A DNA stretch of 14,451 bases, from positions 3,071 through 17,521 of the forward strand of contig CAKKRO010000135.1 in NCBI GenBank assembly GCA_919902625.1, in the 5' to 3' direction. This DNA comes from Nitrosomonadaceae bacterium. Lineage in GTDB: Bacteria > Pseudomonadota > Gammaproteobacteria > Burkholderiales > Nitrosomonadaceae. Under the pieces are notes generated by a model, which did not search any database, was not told the origin of the DNA, and was given only the letters and a program-made list of their open reading frames with translations. A program made the position numbers and the translations under genes. Of this stretch, positions 8,302 through 14,451 are shown one piece after another (position 1 is the stretch's first letter; the number at the start of each line of letters is the position of its first letter).

Positions 8302-8329
8302 TTGCATTTTATACAGAAATTGGTATAAT
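8302..8329 (+). promoter_or_regulatory. Extended -10 promoter of bfd
   Basis: A perfect TATAAT (8324-8329) is preceded by TG one base upstream (TGGTATAAT, 8321-8329), an extended -10 element. A partial -35, TTGCAT, lies at 8302-8307 with a 16-bp spacer. The start is expected near 8336, inside the Fur-like site, leaving a leader of about 80 bases before bfd. Confidence 0.65.
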
Positions 8330-8330
8330 T

Positions 8331-8349
8331 AAGAATCATTCTCATTATT
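8331..8349. promoter_or_regulatory. Fur-box-like operator at the bfd start point
   Basis: Read on the minus strand this 19-mer (AATAATGAGAATGATTCTT) matches the classical Fur consensus at 14 of 19 positions. It begins two bases after the -10 hexamer, so Fur would occupy the start point. Iron repression of bfd is well known in other proteobacteria, which supports the call. Confidence 0.7.
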
Positions 8350-8417
8350 AATAACTCTTTAACTTCTATTTTGTAGTCGCCAAGTTTATTTGGATAAAAG
8401 ATTTTAAGGTATCTAAT

Positions 8418-8636
8418 ATGTATATATGTATCTGCAAGGGAGTAACAGAAAGCGCAATACGTGAAGCAATATATCAGGGCGCTGATCGAATGAGAGATTT
8501 AAAAACCTGCTTGGGCGTTACCGAGCAATGTGGCATTTGCGCGTGTCATACCAAGCAGGTGTTGGATCAGACACTCGTACAGAAATCTCAAGTACAAAAC
8601 TTCCTTTCCCAACCCATGTGCGAAACAGCAGCCTGA
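8418..8636 (+). CDS. bfd: Bacterioferritin-associated ferredoxin Bfd
   Basis: Bfd is a small [2Fe-2S] protein that docks on bacterioferritin and passes electrons to reduce and release stored iron. The 72-residue product carries the cluster ligands exactly at the positions known for Bfd: Cys4 and Cys6 in MYICICKGVT, Cys38 and Cys41 in EQCGICAC. Extra cysteines are at 31, 43 and 68. An AAGG ribosome site (8404-8409) lies about 10 bases before the ATG. It stands alone between the FecR-like gene and the receptor, with its own promoter and Fur-like box. No bacterioferritin gene is in the window. Confidence 0.93.
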   Translation: MYICICKGVTESAIREAIYQGADRMRDLKTCLGVTEQCGICACHTKQVLDQTLVQKSQVQNFLSQPMCETAA

Positions 8637-8763
8637 GAGAGCGAAGCCAAAAGGATATACAGATTTTAATGACTGCAAATTAGTCAACAGGCGCCCATGG
8701 CTATCTCAAGAGATTGAATACGGTGTCCGGTGTAATCAACCTGATCGCCTTTAATTTTCAATC

Positions 8764-8791
8764 TTGACTGCTTTTTTTATCAAAATAATAT
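8764..8791 (+). promoter_or_regulatory. Probable promoter of the siderophore-receptor gene
   Basis: TTGACT (8764-8769) and TAATAT (8786-8791) are spaced by 16 bp and lie about 100 bp before the receptor ATG. A half-site CATTATC at 8802-8808 falls just after the start point and might be part of a weak Fur site (only about 10 of 19 consensus matches), so iron control here is less certain than at tonB and bfd. Confidence 0.5.
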
Positions 8792-8887
8792 ACATCTAGC
8801 TCATTATCCAGTTACATTGGAAAAATAATTTACTCACCCCCCAGGCCTAGCGAAAACCGTAAAAGAACAATTCTGTTTCAACACATT

Positions 8888-11278
8888 ATGACTACTCGCA
8901 GCCCTATTGGAAGTATTTATTTTTATATCATATTAATCAGTCTGGGCATTGTGGCATTTTTTTTGTCCAAACTGAGTGTTGCAGAATCGTTAAATATTAC
9001 TGCACCTGTGGTAAGGGCCTACAATATTCCTGCTGGTTCATTACAAGATGCTCTGAATCAGTTTTCACAGCAAGCGGGAATATCGCTTACTTTCGATCCT
9101 GCAGTATTGCAGGGAAAAGTATCTTACGGACTATCGGGTAATTTTGAAATTAAACCGGGTCTTGACCAATTACTGACCGGCTCTAACCTGCAAGTGACTC
9201 AGCAAGCAGGTGGTTATGTCATTACAGAGCTGCCGGCTGCTTCGGGAACAGATCCTGCCGTTACAACCTTACCTTCAATACAAATCACTGCGAGCAATAC
9301 AAATCGTTACGCAGCGGTTAGTACTAGCACAGCGACAAAAACCAATACTTTGCTGCGTGATGTGCCGCAATCGATATCCGTTGTAACCAACGAATTGATT
9401 AAAGATCAATCCATCCGGAGCCTTGGTGATGCTGTTCGTTATGTACCAGGTGTCGGCGTATCACAAGGCGAGGGTAATCGTGACGCACTTGTGTTTCGTG
9501 GTAACCGCTCAACAGGAGACTTTTTTATTGATGGCATTCGAGATGATGCCGAATTCTTCCGTGACCTTTATAACATCGACCGAATAGAGGTACTGAAAGG
9601 CGCCAATGGCATGATTTTTGGACGTGGCGGTTCGGGCGGTGTCATCAACCGTGTGTCGAAGCAAGCTAACTGGGACCCAGTCCGCGAATTTACCTTCCAG
9701 GGAGGATCATTCAATCAAAAAAGAATGACCGCCGATGTCGGTCATGTAATTAATGATGTGGCCGCAGTTCGCTTGAATGCCATGTACGAGGATGCTGGCA
9801 GTTTCCGTGATGGCGTAAGTATGGAGCGGCTTGGAATCTCCCCAACAGTTACACTCAAACCCACTCATCGCACCAAGGTTATCGTAAACATGGAACGGTT
9901 CCATGATGATCGCACGGCTGACCGAGGAATTCCTTCATTTATGGGGCGTCCCGTCGATGTTCATTCATCACAATTCTTTGGAGATCCCAAGCGCAGCAAT
10001 GCGAATATTGATGTGTTGGCGTTTAATTCCATGATTGATCATAAGTTTGATTCCGGTTTTACGCTGCAAAATCGAACCAATTACACAACGTATGATAAGT
10101 TCTATCAAAACATATTTGCGAATAGTCAGGTTTTCTCTGGATTGGTGTCACTGGGTGCCTATAACAACGCGACAACTCGTGAAAATGTTTTTAATCAAAC
10201 GAATCTGCTTTATTCTTTTAATACGGGATCGATTTCGCATACACTGATGGCAGGTATAGAAGTAGGTCGTCAGGATACCCATAACAGACGACAAACCGGT
10301 TTCTTCAATAATGATCTGTCAAACAGCAGCTTGCGTGTTCCTTTAAATAATCCAATTACCCATGTGCCCGTTACTTTCTTAACTGGAAATCAGGATGCTT
10401 ATAATCGAAGCGTCGTCAATGTTACGTCATTATATATTCAGAACCAGATAGAGCTGCTGCCTCAACTCCAATTAATCGCCGGGGTTCGCTATGATATGTT
10501 CCAAGTGGACTTTCAACAAAGAAACGGGGACAGAACTCATTTAAAAACGAATGATGGATTGATTGCACCGCGCTTTGGCTTAATTTACAAACCGATTGAG
10601 CCGGTTTCATTTTATGTGAGTTACAGTCAAGCCTATGTTCCGCGTGCCGGCGATCAACTGACCTCATTAAATGTAACCACCGCTGTACTTAAACCAGAAA
10701 AATTCACAACACTCGAGACTGGGGTTAAATGGGATATTCGTCCAGATCTGGCCTTAACGGGCGCCGTATTTCAACTGGATCGAACGAACGTCATCACGGT
10801 TGATCCGAACGATTCGTCACGATCTTTTTTAACCAAAGGACAGCGTACAGAAGGCGTTGAAGTAAGTCTCAATGGCCAACTGGCTTCGAATTGGAGTGTA
10901 ATGGGGGGATATGCCTATCAGATCGGTGAAATTACCAGCACCCAATCAAGTGCCGCAAAGAAAGGGGCATCAGTAGCAGAGCTTCCCCGTCATACATTTT
11001 CAGTGTGGAACCGATATGATTTCACTCCTCGCGTGGGTGCAGCATTGGGCGTAATTTATCGGGGCGATATGTTTGCTGCAACGGATAATACGGTCAGAAT
11101 ACCGGATTTCACACGGGTTGATGCGGCATTATTTGCACAACTGACGAAGCAGGTTCGTGCCCAGTTAAATATTGAGAACTTGTTTGATACCAAATATTTT
11201 GCATCAGTACAAAACAATAACAATATAACACCTGGATCACCTATTGCCATCAGGGCCACTTTGATTGCTAATTTTTAA
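8888..11278 (+). CDS. TonB-dependent siderophore receptor with N-terminal STN signalling domain
   Basis: This 796-residue outer-membrane protein imports a ferric siderophore using TonB energy. An uncleaved-looking hydrophobic leader (about 8-33) ends in VAES. An STN domain follows (about 44-113: YNIPAGSLQDALNQFSQQAG through LQVTQQAGGYVI), then a TonB-box-like LPSIQITA (128-135). The plug domain (about 150-265) contains LLRDVPQSISVV, LGDAVRYVPGV, the FFIDGIRDD segment, DRIEVLKGANGMIFGRGGSGGVIN, and the remainder is the beta-barrel. The end LNIENLFDTKYF...ATLIANF shows the family's last strands and terminal Phe. The plug resembles catecholate receptors of the Fiu type more than heme receptors, but the ligand cannot be read from sequence. 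STN domains normally signal to FecR-type regulators; none with a full anti-sigma domain is nearby. No Shine-Dalgarno precedes the ATG and no alternative start is better. Confidence 0.93.
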   Translation: MTTRSPIGSIYFYIILISLGIVAFFLSKLSVAESLNITAPVVRAYNIPAGSLQDALNQFSQQAGISLTFDPAVLQGKVSYGLSGNFEIKPGLDQLLTGSNLQVTQQAGGYVITELPAASGTDPAVTTLPSIQITASNTNRYAAVSTSTATKTNTLLRDVPQSISVVTNELIKDQSIRSLGDAVRYVPGVGVSQGEGNRDALVFRGNRSTGDFFIDGIRDDAEFFRDLYNIDRIEVLKGANGMIFGRGGSGGVINRVSKQANWDPVREFTFQGGSFNQKRMTADVGHVINDVAAVRLNAMYEDAGSFRDGVSMERLGISPTVTLKPTHRTKVIVNMERFHDDRTADRGIPSFMGRPVDVHSSQFFGDPKRSNANIDVLAFNSMIDHKFDSGFTLQNRTNYTTYDKFYQNIFANSQVFSGLVSLGAYNNATTRENVFNQTNLLYSFNTGSISHTLMAGIEVGRQDTHNRRQTGFFNNDLSNSSLRVPLNNPITHVPVTFLTGNQDAYNRSVVNVTSLYIQNQIELLPQLQLIAGVRYDMFQVDFQQRNGDRTHLKTNDGLIAPRFGLIYKPIEPVSFYVSYSQAYVPRAGDQLTSLNVTTAVLKPEKFTTLETGVKWDIRPDLALTGAVFQLDRTNVITVDPNDSSRSFLTKGQRTEGVEVSLNGQLASNWSVMGGYAYQIGEITSTQSSAAKKGASVAELPRHTFSVWNRYDFTPRVGAALGVIYRGDMFAATDNTVRIPDFTRVDAALFAQLTKQVRAQLNIENLFDTKYFASVQNNNNITPGSPIAIRATLIANF

Positions 11279-11655
11279 TCACCATCAAGAAATGTAAGTA
11301 GTTTCTGCACCGTAGTCGTAGTAGGCAAACCGGATACATAAAAGCTCCTACAGTCTCCAGTTTTACTATCTCCCTATATGTTCAAACCGGAGTGTACATC
11401 GCTTCTGACGAATTTTGCTCAATTGCAGGATAAGCGTTGAATTCCCCGCTGATTCCATTTTACGAGATGTGTTCAAGTAAAACCTGCACATCTTTCATTC
11501 AGCTTCCATTCAGATTCTGCTCTATATGATAGACAACAAATATAAAGCATCGTCGTTATTGATTACTAGCAGCCATACGACTATATTACGCGCCTACTTA
11601 CACTCATGTAATCAATGAATTTGTATTGCTTCATTAAATTCTGATCGAGGTTGAT
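11279..11655. other. 377-bp intergenic region upstream of the Gly/Asp-rich gene
   Basis: No convincing coding region, RNA gene or strong terminator is visible. The receptor gene has only a weak AGAAA/TTTCT dyad (11289-11307) after its stop, not a true terminator. The informative part is 11493-11530, where two phased repeats and a TATGAT hexamer form a regulated promoter, followed by a leader of about 120 bases. Confidence 0.6.
11493..11530 (+). promoter_or_regulatory. Phased direct-repeat operator over the -35 region of a putative promoter
   Basis: TTTCATTCAG (11493-11502) and TTCCATTCAG (11504-11513) are nearly identical and begin exactly 11 bp apart, one DNA turn. A -10-like TATGAT follows at 11525-11530. 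With a 17-bp spacer the -35 would fall at 11502-11507, inside the second repeat, and it has no match to TTGACA. That layout is what OmpR/PhoB-family activators use: two tandem sites on one face replacing a poor -35. Which regulator binds is not deducible here. Confidence 0.5.
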
Positions 11656-12633
11656 ATGAAAAAATTCAAGCTAACTTGCCTGGCTATCGCCCTATGTGGA
11701 TTTCTTTCAGTAAGTCCAGCAGGTGCCGAGGGAGACGGCGGAGGTTTTGACGGAGGCGACTTCGGGGGCGATTACGGAAGTGACTTTGATGGTGACTTCG
11801 GGGGTGATTATTACGGAGATGATTATGATTCCGGTAATTATTTTGATCCAGGCAGCGAATTCGGAAGTGACTTTGATCCGAATGACGGTTTCTATCAAGA
11901 TGATGGGTTTAACGAGTCAGATGATTCTGGAGCGGATAATGATTCGGGCCAGGATATGGAATCTGTGCAAGGTGATGGATTCACACAGGAGCCCCTCCGC
12001 AAAGAATTGACAAACCTGCCTGCAGAATCTGTTGAATCAACTGGATCTGTTGAGGCTTCTGAATCCACTTCCGCTGAAATTGATCCATCTACCCAGAGCA
12101 ATGATGCTTCCGATCAAATTGTAAATATTCAGAATAGCACCTATACAGATCAGAATATTGGGCCCAATCAACACGGTGGATATAACAATCACAACTGGGG
12201 CCACCATCATCATGACGGATTTGATTTAGGATTTGGGTTAGGTCTAGGAATGGGATTAGGGTTTGGTCCTTTTAGTCCATTTGCTCCCTTTGGCGGTTTT
12301 GGATACTACGGCTTTGGTGTGCCTTTTAGTAGCTTTGGTGGATACTATAGTAATTTTTCCAGTGTCGGTTTTGGTCCTTATCGCCGCTTTGAGGCTTACT
12401 ATCCGTTAGGTAGCTATTCCACAGTAATTGCTGCTGCCCCCCTATTGGCAGCACCAGCGGTCGTCGTTCCACGTGTCCAGCCTACTTATACCCAACAGCA
12501 GGGCAATATCTCCCGGCCGACTTCCCAACAAAGGAACAATTATTGGCATTATTGCCGTAATCCTGAAGGATACTATCCTTATGTTAAGGAATGTACGGGA
12601 GAGTGGATAAAAGTCCCTCCACAACCTTCATGA
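11656..12633 (+). CDS. Secreted Gly/Asp-rich protein with His cluster and aromatic C-terminal Cys motif
   Basis: I do not recognise a named family for the whole protein. The 325 residues begin with a Sec signal peptide (1-24, cleavage after AGAE or PAGA); the Cys at 14 lacks a lipobox. Residues 25-90 are acidic and repetitive (FGGDYGSDFDG-type units), and 90-160 are Ser/Asp/Glu-rich. Next comes a His/Asn stretch with HHHH at 183-186, then a Gly/Phe segment (190-245) of LGFGLGLGMG type and an Ala/Val-rich patch. The tail is YWHYCRNPEGYYPYV..C..EW (296-317), with Cys300 and Cys313 a likely disulfide. A similar YYC..P.GYYPYV..C tail occurs in other proteobacterial envelope proteins as far as I recall. 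GAGG at 11647-11650 gives a good ribosome site. Acidic repeats plus histidines could bind divalent metal; that is inference. Confidence 0.75.
   Translation: MKKFKLTCLAIALCGFLSVSPAGAEGDGGGFDGGDFGGDYGSDFDGDFGGDYYGDDYDSGNYFDPGSEFGSDFDPNDGFYQDDGFNESDDSGADNDSGQDMESVQGDGFTQEPLRKELTNLPAESVESTGSVEASESTSAEIDPSTQSNDASDQIVNIQNSTYTDQNIGPNQHGGYNNHNWGHHHHDGFDLGFGLGLGMGLGFGPFSPFAPFGGFGYYGFGVPFSSFGGYYSNFSSVGFGPYRRFEAYYPLGSYSTVIAAAPLLAAPAVVVPRVQPTYTQQQGNISRPTSQQRNNYWHYCRNPEGYYPYVKECTGEWIKVPPQPS
11758..11877 (+). repeat. Internal DNA repeats encoding the Gly/Asp-rich units
   Basis: A 17-bp unit beginning GACTTCGGGGG recurs at 11758-11774 and 11794-11810 (36-bp period, one C/T difference), and a 16-bp unit CGGAAGTGACTTTGAT recurs exactly at 11775-11790 and 11862-11877. 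All are in frame, indicating expansion of the acidic region by small duplications. Confidence 0.8.
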
Positions 12634-12679
12634 TCAGAAGATGGTTGAAATTGATATTTTTAGATTTCTCAGACTGTTC

Positions 12680-14158
12680 TTACTTTTGTTTACTGATAAC
12701 TGGCGGAATGAATAAAGCAGGTAGTGGTCTATTAGATTGACTCAATCTTTTATGTACCGATTTTTTGCTCATCTCGTCTTGTTTTATTAACATAACATCA
12801 GAGAACTTAGGCACATAAGGTTGTGTAAACAATGGATCTTCAGTCTTTTCTAAACGTCTTGTATTCTTGTGGGTTACTTCTTTATTAAAACGCATAACTG
12901 CTTCGTCTTGTTTTACAAAAAGATTCATTTTTTTACTGTGCGCAGATGCTACATTGCGTTTAAGTTTCTTCGCATCAATTGGTTTTTCTTTCTCTAAAAC
13001 ATGCGGTTGCAAATTTATCGATTCAAATCCTTTTATTTCTTCTATGTTAACTTTAGTCTTTAGTAATTTCTCTATTCCAATCAACAATTGATTCTCTTCT
13101 CTGCCCACTAGAGAAATTGCAAAACCCTTGGTTCCTGCACGGCCTGTTCGCCCGATACGATGCACATAATCCTCAGGATTGTTAGGTAATTCAAAATTGA
13201 TCACATGTGTTAACTCTTCAATATCCAAACCTCGTGCAGCAACATCAGTAGCAACAAGTACTCGAATTAAACCTTGTTTAAAATTTTCCAGAGCTTGAGT
13301 ACGCTGAAGCTGATTCCTATCTCCATGTATCGCTGCACTAGAAATACCTTGGCGGTCCAATTGTTGTGCTAAACGATCTGCACCCTGTTTAGTGCGCGCA
13401 AAAACTAACACCTGTTGCAATTCTTGCTGTTTAATCAAGTAGATTAGCAACTCTTTCTTTTTTAAAGGTTCAACGGGATAAACAACATGTGTTATTAATT
13501 CACTGACTGAATTTTGTTTTGCAACCTCAATTAATACTGGTTTTCTCAATATCTTACTGGCAAGTTTTTTGATTTCCTCTGAGAAAGTTGCTGAAAACAT
13601 CAAATTTTGCCGTTGCTCAGGCAGTAACTGAATAATCTGTTTTATATCCGGTAAAAATCCCATATCCAGCATTCGATCAGCTTCATCCAGAACCAGTATT
13701 TCCACCTTAGAAAGAATCAAAGTCTTTTGTTGAAGATGATCCAATAAGCGGCCTGGCGTCGCCACTAAAATCTCTATCCCGGAACGCACGGTGTCAATCT
13801 GCGCATCGATACTTACTCCACCATATATAACGGTTGATCTGAGTGTCAAATACTTTCCGTATGTTTTAACACTCACATACACTTGCATTGCAAGTTCTCT
13901 AGTCGGGACTAGAATTAATGCTCGGATTGGGTGTTTAGCTGGTGACATGCTACTATTTGCATGAGTCTCCAGTCTTCGCAACATCGGAAGAATAAAACTT
14001 GCTGTCTTACCCGTACCCGTCTGGGCACCACCCATAACGTCATTGCCTTCTAAAATTACTGGTATTGCTTGTTCCTGAATTGGAGTTGGTTTTGTATATC
14101 CCTGATCAGAAATGGCACGCAATAAATCGGTTGATAAGCCGAGTTGCTCAAATGACAT
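12680..14158 (-). CDS. rhlE: RhlE-type DEAD-box ATP-dependent RNA helicase
   Basis: RhlE-type helicases unwind short RNA duplexes and act in ribosome assembly and RNA turnover, often at low temperature. The 492-residue protein starts MSFEQLGLS and contains all core motifs: Q motif GYTKPTPIQEQ (20-30), motif I AQTGTGKT (45-52), Ia PTRELAMQ (85-92), Ib TPGRLLD (134-140), motif II DEAD (158-161), motif III SAT (189-191), IV LVFARTK (251-257), V ARGLDI (308-313) and VI HRIGRTGR (333-340). The C-terminal extension (about 385-492) is basic and poorly conserved, without the Gly-rich repeats some RNA helicases carry. AGGAG (14168-14172 on the minus strand) lies 9 bases before the ATG. It converges with the Gly/Asp-rich gene; the 46-bp gap has no clear terminator. 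Confidence 0.96.
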   Translation of the reverse strand: MSFEQLGLSTDLLRAISDQGYTKPTPIQEQAIPVILEGNDVMGGAQTGTGKTASFILPMLRRLETHANSSMSPAKHPIRALILVPTRELAMQVYVSVKTYGKYLTLRSTVIYGGVSIDAQIDTVRSGIEILVATPGRLLDHLQQKTLILSKVEILVLDEADRMLDMGFLPDIKQIIQLLPEQRQNLMFSATFSEEIKKLASKILRKPVLIEVAKQNSVSELITHVVYPVEPLKKKELLIYLIKQQELQQVLVFARTKQGADRLAQQLDRQGISSAAIHGDRNQLQRTQALENFKQGLIRVLVATDVAARGLDIEELTHVINFELPNNPEDYVHRIGRTGRAGTKGFAISLVGREENQLLIGIEKLLKTKVNIEEIKGFESINLQPHVLEKEKPIDAKKLKRNVASAHSKKMNLFVKQDEAVMRFNKEVTHKNTRRLEKTEDPLFTQPYVPKFSDVMLIKQDEMSKKSVHKRLSQSNRPLPALFIPPVISKQK

Positions 14159-14339
14159 ATTTTGCTGCTCCTAAATTACCTGTGTAATTTGTTTACTCTA
14201 TTCATAATTCAGATTAATAAAAACCCTGTTATCCATATATATAAAATTAGAATAAATACTTATTTTATTAGTAATACTGATTTGCCCGGACTATACGATT
14301 AATTAATACTAACTAGGTCATGCAATTCCCAATAAACAA
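14159..14339. other. AT-rich leader/promoter region upstream of rhlE
   Basis: No gene is visible. The stretch is very AT-rich (TATATATA near 14235-14243) and presumably holds the rhlE promoter on the minus strand, but I cannot pick a convincing -35/-10 pair. It ends at the terminator hairpin. Confidence 0.4.
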
Positions 14340-14373
14340 AGGAACCCGCACAGAATATCCTGTGCGGGTTCCT
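14340..14373 (-). terminator. Strong intrinsic terminator hairpin
   Basis: A 14-bp perfect stem, GGAACCCGCACAG (14341-14353) with CTGTGCGGGTTCC (14360-14372) plus one A-T pair, closes a 6-base loop. On the minus strand it is followed by TTTGTTTATT, a fair U-rich tract; on the plus strand only TCTTAAT follows. I therefore assign it to a leftward transcript entering from beyond the right edge, although it may work in both directions. Confidence 0.75.
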
Positions 14374-14394
14374 CTTAATCACGCTATCAACTTC

Positions 14395-14439
14395 ATTCTG
14401 GATTTCAAATATTCCGGAAATGATACGAAAATTCAGAAT
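14395..14439. repeat. Nested inverted repeat near the window end
   Basis: ATTCTGGATTT (14395-14405) pairs with AAATTCAGAAT (14429-14439), 11 bp with one G-U wobble; the 23-base loop contains a TTCCGGAA palindrome (14412-14419). It lies just outside the terminator. It may be another RNA hairpin or an operator; I have no firm assignment. Confidence 0.4.
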
Positions 14440-14451
14440 AAATAATTAATT

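Noticed and set aside
8264..8351. Possible frameshifted continuation of the FecR-like protein after its stop at 8263
   Set aside because: The other frames after the stop show no FecR-like continuation and soon run into the bfd promoter, so a simple sequencing frameshift is not supported.
8499..8754. Open frames on both strands over and after bfd
   Set aside because: They are shadows of bfd and its downstream spacer; the bfd frame has the four correctly placed cluster cysteines and explains the region.
11707..12101. Several open frames antisense to or out of frame with the Gly/Asp-rich gene
   Set aside because: Repetitive GA-rich coding sequence keeps other frames open; only the chosen frame has a signal peptide and a good ribosome site.
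1..14451. CRISPR array, tRNA genes, insertion sequence or prophage genes
   Set aside because: No regularly spaced repeats, cloverleaf sequences, transposase/integrase or phage genes could be recognised on either strand.

Overview
The window is bacterial chromosome, Gram-negative and most likely betaproteobacterial. LolA, a TonB-ExbB-ExbD system, a 22-strand outer-membrane receptor and the gene order ftsK-lolA-rarA all require an outer membrane and are typical of Proteobacteria. The protein style (FtsK ending, LolA, RhlE) and the AT-rich spacers remind me of the ammonia-oxidising Nitrosomonadaceae, but that is an impression without a database search.

Left part (1-5534, all minus strand): read in the direction of transcription this is an RDD-family membrane protein, a membrane-anchored GGDEF-domain protein with a destroyed catalytic signature, the DNA translocase FtsK, the lipoprotein carrier LolA and the clamp-loader-like ATPase RarA. 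RarA is cut by the window start. The ftsK-lolA-rarA core is a conserved housekeeping neighbourhood, and lolA and rarA overlap by 17 bp. The GGDEF protein has lost GGDEF (DIDVF instead) but keeps the RxxD inhibitory site at the canonical spacing, so it looks like a c-di-GMP receptor rather than a cyclase.

Middle part (5640-11278, plus strand): an iron-uptake locus. A sigma70-type promoter overlapped by a Fur-box-like palindrome drives tonB-exbB-exbD and a small membrane-anchored FecR-domain protein that lacks the cytoplasmic anti-sigma domain. A second Fur-box-like site sits on the start point of an extended -10 promoter before bfd (bacterioferritin-associated ferredoxin). Then comes a TonB-dependent siderophore receptor with an N-terminal STN signalling domain. 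Together these cover energising the outer membrane, importing ferric siderophore and mobilising stored iron. No ECF sigma factor gene is present, although both the STN domain and the FecR domain are normally parts of a FecI-FecR-FecA relay.

Right part (11279-14451): a 377-bp spacer carries a tandem 11-bp-phased operator over the -35 region of a putative promoter. It precedes a secreted Gly/Asp-rich protein with a histidine cluster and a conserved-looking aromatic Cys-containing tail. A convergent RhlE-type DEAD-box helicase follows on the minus strand. The far right holds a strong terminator hairpin and a second, weaker dyad. I see no tRNA, rRNA, CRISPR array, insertion sequence or prophage. 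No wholly new system is evident; the best leads are the degenerate GGDEF protein, the sigma-less FecR/STN pair and the phased operator with its secreted protein.
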